Below, piece by piece: positions 36,931 to 53,556 of a stretch of 64,000 nucleotides of DNA (its first letter is position 1; every line of letters begins with the position of its first letter). Source of the stretch: Bacillus alkalicellulosilyticus (lineage in GTDB: Bacteria > Bacillota > Bacilli > Bacillales > Bacillaceae_F); NCBI RefSeq assembly GCF_002019795.1, contig NZ_KV917381.1, positions 9,008 to 73,007 on the forward strand. Reading direction: 5' to 3'. The notes under the pieces are model-generated. The model ran no database searches and had not been told where the DNA came from. It saw nothing but the letters and a program-made list of their open reading frames with translations. The translations under genes were made by a program, and so were the position numbers.

Positions 36931-36968
36931 TAAGAAAGGTGATAATCATTGGATATACACCTTTCTTA
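36931..36968 (+). other. hairpin between fusA and tuf
   Basis: TAAGAAAGGTG (36931-36941) pairs perfectly with CACCTTTCTTA (36958-36968), loop 16 nt. The following sequence TCCATAAAACTTTTA has no strong U tract. It may set the fusA:tuf expression ratio or be a processing site; this is inference. Confidence 0.6.
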
Positions 36969-37008
36969 TCCATAAAACTTTTATTGCCACTTAAGGAGGA
37001 ATTGTAAA

Positions 37009-38199
37009 ATGGGTAAAGAGAAATTTGATCGTTCCAAGACACATGCCAACATTGGTACAATTGGACACGTTGACCATGGTAAAACAACTTTAACTGCAGC
37101 TATCACTACAGTGCTACATAAGCGTTCTGGTAAAGGTTCTGCAATGGCTTATGACGCTATTGATGGTGCTCCAGAAGAGCGTGAGCGTGGAATTACAATC
37201 TCTACGGCGCACGTAGAGTATGAAACTGATAATCGTCACTATGCACACGTTGACTGCCCAGGACATGCTGACTATGTTAAAAACATGATCACTGGTGCTG
37301 CACAAATGGACGGAGGAATCTTAGTAGTATCTGCTGCTGATGGTCCAATGCCACAAACTCGTGAGCACATCCTTTTATCTCGTCAGGTAGGTGTACCTTA
37401 CCTTGTTGTATTCTTAAACAAATGTGACATGGTTGATGACGAAGAACTATTAGAATTAGTAGAAATGGAAGTTCGTGACCTTCTTACTGAGTTTGATTTC
37501 CCTGGTGATGACGTTCCAGTTATCCAAGGTTCTGCTCTTAAAGCATTAGAAGGAGACGCAGCTTGGGAAGAAAAAATCGTTGAGCTTATGGCTGCTGTTG
37601 ATGACTATATCCCAACTCCAACACGTGACCTAGATAAGCCTTTCATGATGCCTGTTGAGGATGTATTCTCAATCACTGGTCGTGGAACAGTTGCTACTGG
37701 TCGTGTTGAGCGTGGACAACTTAAAGTTGGTGACGAAATCGAAGTTGTTGGATTAACTGAAGAGCCTTCAAAAACGGTTTGTACGGGAGTAGAAATGTTC
37801 CGTAAACTTCTTGACTATGCTGAAGCTGGAGACAACATTGGTGCACTTCTTCGTGGGGTTTCTCGCGAAGATATCCAACGTGGTCAAGTACTTGCTAAAC
37901 CAGGTACGGTTACACCACACACTAACTTCAAAGCTGAAGTATATGTATTATCAAAAGAAGAGGGTGGACGTCACACTCCATTCTTCACAAACTACCGTCC
38001 TCAGTTCTACTTCCGTACAACTGACGTAACTGGTATTTGTAACCTTCCTGAAGGCGTAGAAATGGTTATGCCTGGGGACAACATCGAGATGACAGTTGAG
38101 CTTATCGCTCCAATCGCTATCGAAGAAGGAACTAAGTTCTCTATTCGTGAAGGTGGACGTACTGTAGGCGCTGGTGTTGTAGCTTCTATCCAAAAGTAA
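37009..38199 (+). CDS. tuf: Elongation factor Tu
   Basis: Delivers aminoacyl-tRNA to the ribosome. The 396 residues have GHVDHGKT (19-26), DCPGHADYV (82-90, catalytic H86) and NKCD; domains II and III follow. ATG 37009 follows AAGGAGGAATTG. The only tuf copy in the window. The operon ends with a terminator right after it. Confidence 0.98.
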   Translation: MGKEKFDRSKTHANIGTIGHVDHGKTTLTAAITTVLHKRSGKGSAMAYDAIDGAPEERERGITISTAHVEYETDNRHYAHVDCPGHADYVKNMITGAAQMDGGILVVSAADGPMPQTREHILLSRQVGVPYLVVFLNKCDMVDDEELLELVEMEVRDLLTEFDFPGDDVPVIQGSALKALEGDAAWEEKIVELMAAVDDYIPTPTRDLDKPFMMPVEDVFSITGRGTVATGRVERGQLKVGDEIEVVGLTEEPSKTVCTGVEMFRKLLDYAEAGDNIGALLRGVSREDIQRGQVLAKPGTVTPHTNFKAEVYVLSKEEGGRHTPFFTNYRPQFYFRTTDVTGICNLPEGVEMVMPGDNIEMTVELIAPIAIEEGTKFSIREGGRTVGAGVVASIQK

Positions 38200-38206
38200 T
38201 AAGTTC

Positions 38207-38234
38207 AAGAGCACCTGATTCTAGGTGCTCTTTT
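38207..38234 (+). terminator. terminator after tuf
   Basis: A 10-bp stem AAGAGCACCT (38207-38216) with AGGTGCTCTT (38223-38232), then T residues. Confidence 0.9.
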
Positions 38235-38273
38235 AATGTAAAAATTAACAAAATAAAAATATATCATGTTCAC

Positions 38274-38302
38274 TTGCATTTATACATTCAACTCTGTATA
38301 AT
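38274..38302 (+). promoter_or_regulatory. sigma-A promoter of the S10 operon
   Basis: TTGCAT (38274-38279), 17-bp spacer, perfect TATAAT (38297-38302). It is expected to drive the long rpsJ-to-rplQ transcript. Confidence 0.88.
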
Positions 38303-38309
38303 AGTAAAA

Positions 38310-38792
<483 letters not shown>

Positions 38793-38895
38793 TTATAGTG
38801 TATGACGCTAACGCTCAAATCATTAATAGATTTGAGATTAAACAAATTATAAATAATGGCAAAAAAAAGATGAAAACATATAGGAGGTGTGACTG

Positions 38896-39522
38896 ATGAC
38901 CAAAGGAATCTTAGGGAAAAAACTAGGAATGACTCAAGTGTTCGCTGAAAACGGTGATGTTATTGCAGTAACTGTTATTGAAGCAACTCCAAACGTTGTT
39001 CTGCAAAAGAAGACTGTTGAGTCAGACGGTTATGAAGCAATCCAATTAGGATTCGATGACCAAAAAGAATCAAAAGCAACAAAGCCAGCAAAAGGCCATG
39101 CAGAGAAAGCTAGCACGGCACCTAAGCGCTTCGTTAGAGAACTTCGTGGTGCTGAATCAGGAGCATATGAAGTAGGTCAGGAAGTCAAAGTTGATGTATT
39201 TGCTGAAGGAGATATCGTAGACGTAACTGGAACATCTAAAGGGAAAGGTTTCCAAGGCTCGATCAAGCGCCATAACCAATCTCGTGGACCAATGTCTCAT
39301 GGTTCTCGTTACCACCGTCGTCCGGGTTCAATGGGACCTGTAGCGCCAAACCGTGTATTTAAAGGAAAAGCGTTACCTGGTCGTATGGGTGGAGAGCAAA
39401 TTACAGTTCAAAACCTTGAAATTGTAAAAATTGATACAGAACGTAATCTTCTTTTAGTTAAAGGGAATGTTCCTGGAGCTAAGAAAAGTTATGTAACAGT
39501 GAAAAGCGGAGTTAAAAACTAA
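38896..39522 (+). CDS. rplC: Ribosomal protein L3
   Basis: Early-assembling large-subunit protein reaching the peptidyl-transferase centre. The 208 residues carry the long-loop motif [18 protein letters not shown] (about 130-147). ATG 38896 follows AGGAGGTGTGA. A short hairpin, CTCAAATC (38814-38821) with GATTTGAG (38829-38836), lies in the 103-bp gap after rpsJ. Confidence 0.98.
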   Translation: MTKGILGKKLGMTQVFAENGDVIAVTVIEATPNVVLQKKTVESDGYEAIQLGFDDQKESKATKPAKGHAEKASTAPKRFVRELRGAESGAYEVGQEVKVDVFAEGDIVDVTGTSKGKGFQGSIKRHNQSRGPMSHGSRYHRRPGSMGPVAPNRVFKGKALPGRMGGEQITVQNLEIVKIDTERNLLLVKGNVPGAKKSYVTVKSGVKN

Positions 39523-39547
39523 CGTCTAACAGAAAGGAGGATACATC

Positions 39548-40171
39548 ATGCCGAAAGTAGCATTATTTAACCAATCAGGTTCACAAGTTGGTGATATAGA
39601 ATTATCTGATGCGGTATTTGGTATAGAACCAAATCAACATGTATTACACGAAGCAGTCGTAATGCAGCAAGCTTCTTTACGTCAAGGTACTCATAAAGTA
39701 AAAGGACGTTCTGAAGTTCGCGGTGGTGGTCGTAAACCATGGCGTCAAAAAGGTACGGGTCGTGCTCGCCAAGGTTCAATTCGTTCTCCACAATGGGTTG
39801 GTGGTGGAGTAGTATTTGGTCCAACGCCACGTAGTTATGGATACAATTTACCGAAAAAAGTACGTCGTTTAGCAATTAAATCTGCACTTTCAAGCAAAGT
39901 TCAAGCAGAGGAAATTGTAGTTTTAGACAATCTAACACTTGATGCTCCAAAAACAAAAGAAATGGTGGCTCTACTAACTAACTTATCAGTAGATAGTAAA
40001 GCTCTAGTTGTAACGGCTGACTACAATGAAACTGTAGCGTTATCAGCTAGAAATATCCCAGGAGTTTCTTTTGTAGCTGCAGATGGAGTAAATGTATTAG
40101 ATGTTCTTAAGCATGATAAGCTTGTAATTACAAAAGACGCAGTTGAAAAGGTAGAGGAGGTGCTTGCGTAA
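39548..40171 (+). CDS. rplD: Ribosomal protein L4
   Basis: Lines the exit tunnel with a long loop containing [20 protein letters not shown] (about 60-80), the region where macrolide-resistance changes arise; it appears wild type. 207 residues. ATG 39548 follows GAAAGGAGGA. Its stop TAA overlaps the rplW start by one base (TAATG), so they are coupled. Confidence 0.98.
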   Translation: MPKVALFNQSGSQVGDIELSDAVFGIEPNQHVLHEAVVMQQASLRQGTHKVKGRSEVRGGGRKPWRQKGTGRARQGSIRSPQWVGGGVVFGPTPRSYGYNLPKKVRRLAIKSALSSKVQAEEIVVLDNLTLDAPKTKEMVALLTNLSVDSKALVVTADYNETVALSARNIPGVSFVAADGVNVLDVLKHDKLVITKDAVEKVEEVLA

Positions 40172-40461
40172 TGTCAAACGCTAGAGATATCATTAAGCGC
40201 CCCGTCATCACAGAACGTTCAACAGATTTAATGGCAGATAAGAAATATACATTTGAAGTTGATGTTCGTGCAAACAAAACACAAATTAAAGACGCAATCG
40301 AAGAAATATTCGGCGTGAAAGTGAACAAAGTCAACACAATGAACTACAAAGGTAAGTTCAAGCGTTTTGGACGTCATTCAGGATATACTGCTCGTCGCAA
40401 AAAAGCAGTTGTTACTTTATCACCAGAAAGCAAAGAATTAGAATTCTTTGAAGGTGTTTAA
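40171..40461 (+). CDS. rplW: Ribosomal protein L23
   Basis: Exit-tunnel rim protein and docking site for SRP and trigger factor. The 96 residues include [15 protein letters not shown] and the RNA-binding [20 protein letters not shown] end. ATG 40171 overlaps the rplD stop; GAGGAGGTG lies in the rplD 3' end. Confidence 0.98.
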   Translation: MSNARDIIKRPVITERSTDLMADKKYTFEVDVRANKTQIKDAIEEIFGVKVNKVNTMNYKGKFKRFGRHSGYTARRKKAVVTLSPESKELEFFEGV

Positions 40462-40486
40462 GTTCTAGAGAAGGGAGGAAATTGAA

Positions 40487-41317
40487 ATGCCTATTAAAAA
40501 GTATAAACCAACCAGTGCTGGTCGTCGTGGCATGTCTGTTCTAGACTTTGCAGAAATTACGACGGATAAGCCTGAAAAATCATTACTTGCACCTTTACAC
40601 AAAAAAGGTGGTCGTAACAATCAAGGTAAATTAACAGTACGCCATCAAGGTGGTGGACACAAACGTCAATACCGTGTCATTGACTTTAAACGTACTAAAG
40701 ATGGTATTCCAGGACGCGTTGCTACGATCGAATATGATCCGAACCGTTCAGCTAACATCGCGCTAATCAACTATGTTGATGGTGAAAAACGTTATATCCT
40801 TGCACCTAAAGGACTTAAAGTTGATACAATTATTGAATCTGGTCCAAATGCAGATATTAAAGTAGGTAACGCGTTACCACTTCAAAATATCCCAGTTGGT
40901 ACAGTGATTCATAACATCGAGTTAAAGCCTGGTAAAGGTGGTCAACTTGTACGTTCTGCTGGTACTGAAGCTCAACTTCTTGGTAAAGAAGGAGATTATG
41001 TATTAGTTCGTTTGAATTCTGGCGAAACTCGTTATATCTTATCAACTTGTCGCGCAACTATCGGTCAAGTAGGTAACTTAGAGCATGAACTTGTAAACAT
41101 CGGTAAAGCTGGTCGTTCTCGTTGGTTAGGTAAACGTCCTACAGTTCGTGGTTCAGTAATGAATCCTAACGACCATCCACACGGTGGTGGTGAAGGTCGT
41201 TCTCCAATTGGACGTAAATCACCAATGTCTCCATGGGGTAAACCAACTCTTGGATACAAAACGAGAAAGAAAAACAAGCATTCTGATAAATATATCGTTC
41301 GTCGTCGTAAAAAATAA
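40487..41317 (+). CDS. rplB: Ribosomal protein L2
   Basis: Core large-subunit protein needed for subunit joining and peptidyl-transferase assembly. The 276 residues have the conserved [19 protein letters not shown] segment and [14 protein letters not shown] with the essential histidine (about 226-239). ATG 40487 follows AGGGAGGAAATTGA. A 7-bp tetraloop hairpin (ACGGTTC 41330-41336 with GAACCGT 41341-41347) follows. Confidence 0.98.
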   Translation: MPIKKYKPTSAGRRGMSVLDFAEITTDKPEKSLLAPLHKKGGRNNQGKLTVRHQGGGHKRQYRVIDFKRTKDGIPGRVATIEYDPNRSANIALINYVDGEKRYILAPKGLKVDTIIESGPNADIKVGNALPLQNIPVGTVIHNIELKPGKGGQLVRSAGTEAQLLGKEGDYVLVRLNSGETRYILSTCRATIGQVGNLEHELVNIGKAGRSRWLGKRPTVRGSVMNPNDHPHGGGEGRSPIGRKSPMSPWGKPTLGYKTRKKNKHSDKYIVRRRKK

Positions 41318-41375
41318 CGGGATTGGTCTACGGTTCGCTTGAACCGTGGGGCTGGTCACGAAGGGAGGTTTAACT

Positions 41376-41654
41376 ATGGGTCGTAGCTTAAAGAAGGGAC
41401 CTTTTGTCGATGATCATTTAGCTAAGAAAGTTGTAGCTATGAATGAGAAAGATGAAAAAAGAGTAATTAAAACTTGGTCACGTCGTTCTACTATTTTCCC
41501 AGAATTTATTGGGCACACAATTGCGGTTTATGATGGTCGTAAGCATGTACCAGTATTTATCTCTGAAGACATGGTTGGGCACAAGCTTGGTGAATTTGCA
41601 CCAACACGTACTTATAAAGGCCATGCTGCTGACGATAAGAAAACTAGACGCTAA
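41376..41654 (+). CDS. rpsS: Ribosomal protein S19
   Basis: 30S head protein contacting the A-site finger. The 92 residues begin [15 protein letters not shown] and end with the [10 protein letters not shown] tail. ATG 41376 follows AAGGGAGGTTT; an earlier in-frame start lies before the ribosome site and over the hairpin. Confidence 0.98.
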   Translation: MGRSLKKGPFVDDHLAKKVVAMNEKDEKRVIKTWSRRSTIFPEFIGHTIAVYDGRKHVPVFISEDMVGHKLGEFAPTRTYKGHAADDKKTRR

Positions 41655-41677
41655 GTTAAGAGGGGAGGTCAAAACCT

Positions 41678-42019
41678 ATGCAAGCTAAAGCCGTAGCTAA
41701 ACAAGTGCGCATTGCTCCTCGTAAAGTTCGCTTAGTCGTTGACTTAATTCGAGGAAAGCAAGTGGGTGAAGCGATCGCAATACTTCGCCACACACCAAAA
41801 GCAGCGTCACCTGTAGTAGAAAAGTTGCTTAACTCTGCAATTGCAAATGCAGAGCATAATTATGAAATGGAACCAAATAATCTATTTGTTAGTGAAGTGT
41901 TTGTAGATGAAGGTGTAACGTTAAAACGTTTCCGCCCTCGTGCAATGGGACGTGCAAGTAGAATTAACAAACGCACAAGTCACATCACTTTAGTAGTTAA
42001 AGAAAACAAGGAGGGATAA
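41678..42019 (+). CDS. rplV: Ribosomal protein L22
   Basis: Exit-tunnel protein whose beta hairpin (about 80-100, [19 protein letters not shown]) reaches the macrolide site. 113 residues. ATG 41678 follows GGGGAGGTC. Three bases separate it from rpsC. Confidence 0.98.
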   Translation: MQAKAVAKQVRIAPRKVRLVVDLIRGKQVGEAIAILRHTPKAASPVVEKLLNSAIANAEHNYEMEPNNLFVSEVFVDEGVTLKRFRPRAMGRASRINKRTSHITLVVKENKEG

Positions 42020-42022
42020 CGC

Positions 42023-43309
<1,287 letters not shown>

Positions 43310-43330
43310 TTCGAAAGGAGGTTATCAAAG

Positions 43331-43591
43331 ATGGAACGTAACCAACGTAAAGTCTATACTGGACGTGTTGTTTCTGACAAGATGGAAAAAACAATTACTG
43401 TTCAAGTTGAAACATATAAAAAAGACCGTTTATACGGTAAGCGTGTTAAATATACGAAAAAGTTTAAGGCGCATGATGAAGATAACTCTGCTAAAATTGG
43501 AGATGTTGTTAAAATCATGGAAACACGCCCGCTTTCAAAAGACAAACGTTTCCGATTAGTTGAAATCGTAGAAGAAGCGGTTATTATCTAA
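43331..43591 (+). CDS. rpsQ: Ribosomal protein S17
   Basis: Early 16S-binding OB-fold protein. The 86 residues include [22 protein letters not shown] 43331 follows AAAGGAGGTTATC. Confidence 0.97.
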   Translation: MERNQRKVYTGRVVSDKMEKTITVQVETYKKDRLYGKRVKYTKKFKAHDEDNSAKIGDVVKIMETRPLSKDKRFRLVEIVEEAVII

Positions 43592-43629
43592 TAGATTTTC
43601 TCTGTCGAAACGAAGGGAGGTAAATTAAC

Positions 43630-43998
43630 ATGATCCAACAGGAATCTAGATTAAAGGTCGCTGACAACTCTGGTGCCCGTGAAGTATTATGTATTAAAGT
43701 ACTTGGTGGTTCTGGACGTAAGACGGCTAACATCGGCGATATTATCGTTTGTTCCGTTAAGCAAGCAACACCTGGTGGCGTTGTCAAGAAGGGTGACGTT
43801 GTTAAGGCTGTTATTGTTCGTACGAAAACAGGAGCTCGTCGCCAAGATGGTTCTTATATTAAGTTTGATGAAAATGCTGCAGTTATTGTGCGTGATGATA
43901 AGAGTCCTCGTGGAACTCGTATCTTCGGACCAGTAGCACGTGAGCTTCGTGAAAAACAATTTATGAAAATCGTTTCATTAGCTCCAGAAGTTCTTTAA
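43630..43998 (+). CDS. rplN: Ribosomal protein L14
   Basis: Subunit-interface protein and RsfS docking site. The 122 residues begin [27 protein letters not shown] and include [19 protein letters not shown] 43630 follows AAGGGAGGTAAA. Starts the spc part of the cluster. Confidence 0.98.
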   Translation: MIQQESRLKVADNSGAREVLCIKVLGGSGRKTANIGDIIVCSVKQATPGGVVKKGDVVKAVIVRTKTGARRQDGSYIKFDENAAVIVRDDKSPRGTRIFGPVARELREKQFMKIVSLAPEVL

Positions 43999-44032
43999 TA
44001 AAAAAATTAATGCCTTTTAAGGAGGTGCGAGA

Positions 44033-44350
44033 ATGTCAATGCACGTTAAAAAAGGTGACACAGTTAAGGTTATGACAGGTAAAGATAAAGGAAAGCAAGG
44101 AGTTATCCTAGAAGCTTTCCCGAAGAAAAACCGTGTCCTTGTAGAAGGTATTAACATTGTTAAAAAACATGCAAAACCTTCACAAGATAACCCACAAGGT
44201 GGAATCATTAACAAAGAAGCATCTATCCATGTTTCTAACGTGATGCCTATCGATCCAAAGACCGGTGAACCTACTCGTGTAGGGTATAAAGTAGAAAATG
44301 GTAAAAAAGTACGTATTGCTAAAAAGTCAGGCGAAGCTTTAGACAAGTAA
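44033..44350 (+). CDS. rplX: Ribosomal protein L24
   Basis: Assembly initiator with an N-terminal KOW motif ([20 protein letters not shown]). ATG 44033 lies 7 bp after AAGGAGG and gives 105 residues; ATG 44039 would give 103, the B. subtilis length, but with 13-bp spacing. Either is possible. Confidence 0.96.
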   Translation: MSMHVKKGDTVKVMTGKDKGKQGVILEAFPKKNRVLVEGINIVKKHAKPSQDNPQGGIINKEASIHVSNVMPIDPKTGEPTRVGYKVENGKKVRIAKKSGEALDK

Positions 44351-44377
44351 GACTGACAAGGAAAGGAGGTCAATCGT

Positions 44378-45131
<754 letters not shown>

Positions 45132-45158
45132 CCCGAAAACGGGAAGGAGGTAATGTAG

Positions 45159-45557
45159 ATGGTCATGACAGATCCTATTTCAGATATGCTAACTCGCATT
45201 CGTAATGCGAACGTAGTACGTCACGAGAAATTAGAAGTTCCAGCATCAACAATTAAAAAAGATATCGCAGAAATCCTTAAGAATGAAGGGTTTATCCGTG
45301 ACTATGAATTCATTGAAGATAACAAACAAGGTGTTTTGCGTATCTTCTTGAAATACGGTGTGAATAACGAGCGTGTTATCACAGGATTAAAACGTATCAG
45401 TAAACCTGGCCTTCGTGTATATGCGAAAGCAACAGAAGTACCACGTGTACTTGGTGGGTTAGGGATTGCTATTGTGTCAACATCAAATGGTGTAATGACA
45501 GATAAAACGGCTAGACAACAACAAGTAGGCGGAGAAGTATTAGCTTACGTTTGGTAA
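45159..45557 (+). CDS. rpsH: Ribosomal protein S8
   Basis: Key 16S central-domain assembly protein. The 132 residues begin [18 protein letters not shown] and end [12 protein letters not shown] 45159 is 8 bp after AAGGAGG; an ATG two codons later is too far. Confidence 0.98.
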   Translation: MVMTDPISDMLTRIRNANVVRHEKLEVPASTIKKDIAEILKNEGFIRDYEFIEDNKQGVLRIFLKYGVNNERVITGLKRISKPGLRVYAKATEVPRVLGGLGIAIVSTSNGVMTDKTARQQQVGGEVLAYVW

Positions 45558-45588
45558 GAACAATTGGATAGGAACGGAGGTGTATGTA

Positions 45589-46125
45589 ATGTCTCGTATT
45601 GGTAATAAACCAGTTGAAATTTCAAGTGATGTAACAATCACATTAAACGAAAACAACATCACGGTTAAAGGTCCAAAAGGTGAGCTTTCTAGAAACCTTC
45701 ACCCGGACATGATCGTTAAAGTAGAAGAAAATGTTCTAACTGTTGAAAGACCTTCTGAAAGTAAACCACACCGTGCGTTACATGGTACGACTCGTAGTAT
45801 CATCGCTAACATGGTTGAAGGTGTAACTAAAGGTTATGAAAAAGGTCTTGAACTGATTGGGGTAGGTTACCGTGCAACAAAGTCTGGCCAAAAGCTAGTT
45901 CTTAACGTTGGTTATTCTCACCCTGTTGAAATCGTACCTGAAGAAGGTATTGAGATCGAGGTTCCTTCAAATACAAAAGTACTTGTAAAAGGAATCGATA
46001 AAGAACGTGTTGGTGCAATTGCGGCTAATATCCGTTCAGTTCGTTTACCAGAACCTTATAAAGGTAAAGGTATCCGTTACGAAGGCGAGTTTGTTCGTCG
46101 TAAAGAAGGTAAGACTGGTAAGTAA
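45589..46125 (+). CDS. rplF: Ribosomal protein L6
   Basis: Two-domain protein near the sarcin-ricin loop. The 178 residues begin [11 protein letters not shown] and end with [26 protein letters not shown] 45589 is 8 bp after ACGGAGG; an in-frame GTG at 45580 lies in the ribosome site. Confidence 0.98.
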   Translation: MSRIGNKPVEISSDVTITLNENNITVKGPKGELSRNLHPDMIVKVEENVLTVERPSESKPHRALHGTTRSIIANMVEGVTKGYEKGLELIGVGYRATKSGQKLVLNVGYSHPVEIVPEEGIEIEVPSNTKVLVKGIDKERVGAIAANIRSVRLPEPYKGKGIRYEGEFVRRKEGKTGK

Positions 46126-46157
46126 GTAAAAAGATAAACGGAAAGGAATGACGTTCA

Positions 46158-46520
46158 ATGATTACGAAAGCTAATAAAAACTTAGCACGTAAAAAAAGAC
46201 ATGCTCATGTTCGTCGTACGATCACAGGTACTGCTGAACGTCCTCGTCTAAACGTATTCCGTTCATCTAAACATATATACGCACAATTAATTGACGATGT
46301 AGCTGGAGTTACAGTTGCATCTGCGTCTAGTTTAGATAAGGAACTTAATTTAGAAAACGGTGGAAACAGAGAAGCAGCTAAACAGGTTGGCGAGCTAGTT
46401 GCCAAGCGTGCTATTGATAAAGGGTACCAAACAATCGTATTTGACCGTGGCGGATATATCTATCACGGCCGTGTACAAGTGCTTGCTGATGCAGCAAGAG
46501 AAGCAGGATTACAATTCTAA
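46158..46520 (+). CDS. rplR: Ribosomal protein L18
   Basis: Binds 5S rRNA with L5. The 120 residues include [26 protein letters not shown] and the terminal [24 protein letters not shown] 46158 follows GGAAAGGAATGAC. Confidence 0.97.
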   Translation: MITKANKNLARKKRHAHVRRTITGTAERPRLNVFRSSKHIYAQLIDDVAGVTVASASSLDKELNLENGGNREAAKQVGELVAKRAIDKGYQTIVFDRGGYIYHGRVQVLADAAREAGLQF

Positions 46521-46541
46521 GAAACAAAGGAGGGAAAATGA

Positions 46542-47042
46542 ATGCGTCGTATTGACCCTAATACGTTAGAACTTGAAGAAAAAGTTGTTGCCGTCAATCG
46601 TGTGGCGAAAGTTGTTAAAGGTGGACGTCGTTTCCGTTTCGCAGCACTAGTTGTTGTAGGCGATAAAAACGGCCATGTAGGTTTTGGATTAGGAAAAGCG
46701 CAAGAAGTCCCTGAAGCAATTCGTAAAGCGATTGAAGATGCAAAGAAGAATTTAATTGAAGTTCCTGTAGTAGGAACAACAATTCCACATCAAATTTTAG
46801 GTCACTTTGGTGCAGGCCGCGTTTTATTAAAGCCAGCTTCTGAAGGTACAGGAGTTATTGCTGGTGGACCTGTTCGTGCAGTGTTAGACCTAGCTGGTGT
46901 TGGTGATATCTTATCAAAATCATTAGGATCTAATAACCCTATTAATATGGTTCGTGCTACTATCCAAGGTCTTAACAGCCTTAAGCGTGCAGAAGATGTA
47001 GCAAAACTTCGTGGAAAATCTGTGGAAGAACTGTTAGGATAA
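46542..47042 (+). CDS. rpsE: Ribosomal protein S5
   Basis: Decoding-fidelity protein with dsRBD-like fold. The 166 residues contain [26 protein letters not shown]; the spectinomycin loop ([11 protein letters not shown], about 20-30) appears wild type. ATG 46542 follows AAAGGAGGGAAAATGA, in which an out-of-frame ATG at 46538 is ignored. Confidence 0.97.
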   Translation: MRRIDPNTLELEEKVVAVNRVAKVVKGGRRFRFAALVVVGDKNGHVGFGLGKAQEVPEAIRKAIEDAKKNLIEVPVVGTTIPHQILGHFGAGRVLLKPASEGTGVIAGGPVRAVLDLAGVGDILSKSLGSNNPINMVRATIQGLNSLKRAEDVAKLRGKSVEELLG

Positions 47043-47055
47043 GGAGGGAAATCAA

Positions 47056-47244
47056 ATGGCAAAGAAGTTAGAAATTACCCTCACTCGTAGCTTGATTGGC
47101 CGTCCTGGTGACCAACGAGTGACAGTTCAAACATTGGGCTTACGCAAAATGCATCATTCAGTAATTCAAGAAGACAATGCTGCAATTCGTGGCATGATCA
47201 ATAAAGTGTCTCATTTAGTAACAGTTAAAGAAATTGAGGCGTAA
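47056..47244 (+). CDS. rpmD: Ribosomal protein L30
   Basis: Small large-subunit protein. The 62 residues show [28 protein letters not shown], characteristic of L30. ATG 47056 follows AAGGAGGGAAATC, immediately after rpsE. Confidence 0.97.
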   Translation: MAKKLEITLTRSLIGRPGDQRVTVQTLGLRKMHHSVIQEDNAAIRGMINKVSHLVTVKEIEA

Positions 47245-47276
47245 TACAAATAACTCTCGTATGAGGAGGTGGCAAC

Positions 47277-47716
47277 ATGAAACTTCATGAGTTGAAACCT
47301 GCAGAAGGTTCTCGTAAAGAGCGCAATCGTGTAGGACGTGGTATCGGTAGTGGAAATGGTAAGACTTCAGGCCGTGGGCATAAAGGTCAAAATTCACGTT
47401 CAGGCGGTGGTGTTCGTCTAGGATTTGAAGGGGGACAAAACCCTATCTTCCGTCGTTTGCCAAAACGTGGATTTACAAACCCAACTCGTAAAGAGTTTAC
47501 GATTGTAAATGTTGAAACACTAAACCGTTTTGATGCAGGGACTGAAATCACACCTGAGTTATTAATCGAAACTGGGGTTGTGAAGAACGTAAAGGATGGA
47601 ATCAAAATCCTTGGCAATGGTAAGCTCGACAAAAAACTTTCTGTTAAAGCAGATAAGTTCTCTGCTTCTGCTAAAGAAGCAATCGAAGCTGCCGGCGGAA
47701 ATACTGAGGTGATTTA

Positions 47717-47717
<1 letters not shown>
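47277..47717 (+). CDS. rplO: Ribosomal protein L15
   Basis: Large-subunit assembly protein. The 146 residues have the glycine- and arginine-rich N-terminal extension ([30 protein letters not shown] type, about 20-50). ATG 47277 follows GAGGAGGTGGC. Its stop overlaps the secY start by one base (TAATG). Confidence 0.97.
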
Positions 47718-50462
<2,745 letters not shown>

Positions 50463-50480
50463 TTGTAGGTGAAGACGACT

Positions 50481-50789
50481 ATGATAGATCCTGAATCGGG
50501 ACCGCAGCTTGGTCAGATTGTTGAGATTATTAAAGGTCGAGATAAAGAACAGTTTAGTGTGATTATCCGAATCGAAACGGAACGCTTTGTTTATATAGCG
50601 GATGGAGACAAACGTAAATATGACCGAGCGAAACGGAAGAATATTCATCACCTCAAGCTCATCAATTACGTCTCTACTGAAGTGAAAAGTAGCATAGAAG
50701 AATCTGGTCGGGTAACAAACGGAAAATTGAGATATGCCTTACAAAAGTTTTTAGAGCAAGAAAATCATTTACTGAAGGAAGGTGAGTAA
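50481..50789 (+). CDS. KOW-domain RNA-binding protein (L14e-like)
   Basis: A 102-residue protein with an N-terminal KOW-like segment ([21 protein letters not shown]) and a lysine-rich middle, conserved in Bacillales at this position between map and infA and annotated as L14e-like. Its function is not established. ATG 50481 follows TAGGTGA at 8 bp; a GTG at 50469 is in frame but lies in that ribosome site. It ends 4 bp before infA. Confidence 0.85.
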   Translation: MIDPESGPQLGQIVEIIKGRDKEQFSVIIRIETERFVYIADGDKRKYDRAKRKNIHHLKLINYVSTEVKSSIEESGRVTNGKLRYALQKFLEQENHLLKEGE

Positions 50790-50793
50790 ATTC

Positions 50794-51200
<407 letters not shown>

Positions 51201-51218
51201 ATTAAAGGAGGTGCTTAA

Positions 51219-51584
51219 ATGGCACGTATTGCAGGTGTCGACATCCCTCGTGACAAACGAGTTGTTGTCTCATTAACGTATATTTTTGGAGTGGGTAGTA
51301 AAAGATCTGCTGAGATTCTTGAAAAAGCTGGTGTTTCTGAAAACACACGCGTTCGAGACCTAACAGAAGATGAGCTTAATAAAATTCGTGAAGTAATTGA
51401 TGCATATCGCGTAGAAGGTGACCTTCGTCGTGAAATTTCACTTAACATTAAGCGTCTTATCGAGATTGGTTCATACCGTGGCATCCGTCACCGTCGTGGC
51501 TTACCAGTTCGTGGACAAAATTCTAAAAACAATGCTCGTACACGTAAAGGTCCTCGTCGTACAGTAGCAAATAAGAAGAAGTAA
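51219..51584 (+). CDS. rpsM: Ribosomal protein S13
   Basis: Head protein that bridges the subunits. The 121 residues begin [16 protein letters not shown] and end with the basic tail [18 protein letters not shown] 51219 follows AAGGAGGTGCTTAA. Confidence 0.98.
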   Translation: MARIAGVDIPRDKRVVVSLTYIFGVGSKRSAEILEKAGVSENTRVRDLTEDELNKIREVIDAYRVEGDLRREISLNIKRLIEIGSYRGIRHRRGLPVRGQNSKNNARTRKGPRRTVANKKK

Positions 51585-51597
51585 GGAGGTAGCGTAA

Positions 51598-51990
51598 ATG
51601 GCTAAAAGAACGAATACACGTACAAAGCGTCGTCAACGTAAAAACGTAGAAACTGGTGTAGCACACATCAAATCTACTTTTAACAACACGATTGTTACGA
51701 TTACAGACACTCACGGAAATGCAATTTCTTGGGCTAGTGCTGGTAATTTAGGCTTTAAAGGTTCTCGTAAATCAACTCCATTTGCTGCACAAATGGCTGC
51801 TGAAGCAGCTGGTAAAACAGCAATGGAACATGGTATGAAGACGGTTGAGGTTTCTGTTAAAGGACCTGGTGCTGGTCGTGAAGCTGCGATCCGTTCACTA
51901 CAAGCAGTTGGATTAGAAGTTAACATGATTAAAGACGTTACTCCTGTTCCACATAATGGTTGCCGTCCGCCAAAACGTCGTAGAGTATAA
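51598..51990 (+). CDS. rpsK: Ribosomal protein S11
   Basis: Platform protein near the mRNA exit. The 130 residues include [27 protein letters not shown] and the end [19 protein letters not shown] 51598 follows AAGGAGGTAGCG. Confidence 0.98.
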   Translation: MAKRTNTRTKRRQRKNVETGVAHIKSTFNNTIVTITDTHGNAISWASAGNLGFKGSRKSTPFAAQMAAEAAGKTAMEHGMKTVEVSVKGPGAGREAAIRSLQAVGLEVNMIKDVTPVPHNGCRPPKRRRV

Positions 51991-52108
51991 AAGAAATCAA
52001 ACGGGTTGAATAGATTTCCTTAAAGTGTCAATAATGGGTTAAGACGAGATTTCCCTGTGAAACGGTTCTTACAAGTTATTGACTGTTTAGGTTATATATG
52101 TTCGGAAC

Positions 52109-52135
52109 TGCCTAATGGGGAATTCCGGTTAGGCA
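52109..52135 (+). other. hairpin upstream of rpoA
   Basis: TGCCTAA (52109-52115) pairs with TTAGGCA (52129-52135), with GGAATTCC between. It lies in a 193-bp gap, long for this cluster. No U tract follows, so it is a possible regulatory or processing structure before rpoA. Confidence 0.5.
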
Positions 52136-52183
52136 AATAGCTTTATCTACCGGTGTTCGACGTTTTGAAGGAGGGTTTGTTTA

Positions 52184-53128
52184 ATGATAGAAATAGAAAA
52201 GCCAAATATTGAAACGGTTGAGATTAGCGAAGACGCAAAGTATGGGAAGTTCGTAGTGGAACCACTAGAACGTGGATATGGTACAACACTAGGCAACTCT
52301 TTACGTCGTATTCTTTTGTCCTCTTTACCTGGGGCTGCTGTGACATCAGTTCAAATTGATGGTGTCTTACATGAATTCTCTACCATTGAAGGTGTAGTAG
52401 AAGATGTAACAACGATTATACTTAATCTAAAACAGTTAGCTCTAAAAATATATTCTGATGAAGTAAAAACATTGGAAATTGATATATCTAGTGAAGGGGT
52501 CGTTACTGCTGGAGATTTAACACACGATAGTGATGTTGATGTTCTGAATCCTGAGCTACACCTTGCTACTTTAGGTAAGGGTGCACGTTTGCATATGAGA
52601 GTTTCTGCTAAACGTGGTCGCGGGTATGTACCAGCAGAAGGGAATAAGTCTGAAGAGCTACCAATTGGTGTTATTCCAATTGATTCAATTTTCACACCTG
52701 TCTCTCGCGTAAATTATCAAGTTGAAAACACGCGTGTTGGCCAAATCACAAACTATGATAAACTAACCCTTGATGTTTGGACTGACGGAAGTATTCGCCC
52801 AGAAGAGGCAGTGTCTTTAGGGGCAAAAATCTTAACTGAACACTTAAATATCTTTGTAGGATTGACTGACCAAGCTCAAAATGCTGAGATTATGGTTGAG
52901 AAGGAAGAAGATCAGAAAGAAAAAGTTCTTGAGATGACGATTGAAGAGCTAGATTTATCTGTTCGTTCTTACAACTGCCTAAAGCGTGCTGGTATAAATA
53001 CCGTGCAGGAGCTTACGCATAAGTCTGAAGAAGATATGATGAAGGTTCGTAATTTAGGTCGCAAATCTCTTGAAGAAGTTCAAGAGAAGCTTGGAGAGCT
53101 TGGCCTAGGCTTACGCAACGAAGAATAG
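52184..53128 (+). CDS. rpoA: RNA polymerase alpha subunit
   Basis: Dimer scaffold of RNA polymerase. The 314 residues have the N-terminal domain (about 1-230; [19 protein letters not shown]) and the C-terminal DNA- and activator-contacting domain (about 245-314; [20 protein letters not shown]). ATG 52184 follows AAGGAGGGTTTG. Confidence 0.98.
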   Translation: MIEIEKPNIETVEISEDAKYGKFVVEPLERGYGTTLGNSLRRILLSSLPGAAVTSVQIDGVLHEFSTIEGVVEDVTTIILNLKQLALKIYSDEVKTLEIDISSEGVVTAGDLTHDSDVDVLNPELHLATLGKGARLHMRVSAKRGRGYVPAEGNKSEELPIGVIPIDSIFTPVSRVNYQVENTRVGQITNYDKLTLDVWTDGSIRPEEAVSLGAKILTEHLNIFVGLTDQAQNAEIMVEKEEDQKEKVLEMTIEELDLSVRSYNCLKRAGINTVQELTHKSEEDMMKVRNLGRKSLEEVQEKLGELGLGLRNEE

Positions 53129-53177
53129 AGATCACTGTTTACCCTTGTGGTAAAACTGCAAAAGGAGGGAAACTATT

Positions 53178-53540
53178 ATGGCATATGCAAAATTAGGACG
53201 TACAAGTTCACAACGTAAAGCACTTTTCCGTGATTTAGCTACTGACTTAATTATTAACGAAAGAATCGAAACGACTGAGGCTAAAGCGAAAGAGCTTCGT
53301 TCCATCGTTGAAAAATTAATTACATTAGGTAAGCGTGGAGATCTTCATGCTCGTCGTCAAGTTGCTTCTTTCGTTCGTCGTGAAGTAGCAAATGAGGAAG
53401 AGAATCAAGATGCAATTCAAAAATTATTCAGTGATATTGCACCTCGTTATGAAGACCGTCAAGGAGGATACACTCGTATCCTGAAAGTGGGTCCTCGTCG
53501 TGGAGATGGAGCACCAATGGCGATTATTGAACTAGTATAA
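53178..53540 (+). CDS. rplQ: Ribosomal protein L17
   Basis: Tunnel-exit protein. The 120 residues begin [20 protein letters not shown] and include [24 protein letters not shown] 53178 follows AAAAGGAGGGAAAC. Last gene of the cluster, with a terminator 16 bp later. Confidence 0.98.
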   Translation: MAYAKLGRTSSQRKALFRDLATDLIINERIETTEAKAKELRSIVEKLITLGKRGDLHARRQVASFVRREVANEEENQDAIQKLFSDIAPRYEDRQGGYTRILKVGPRRGDGAPMAIIELV

Positions 53541-53556
53541 CAAAAGAGTCTGCGAC

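Noticed and set aside
52078-52100. TTGACT followed by TATATA upstream of rpoA
   Set aside because: Spacing is only about 8-10 bp, too short for a sigma-A promoter.
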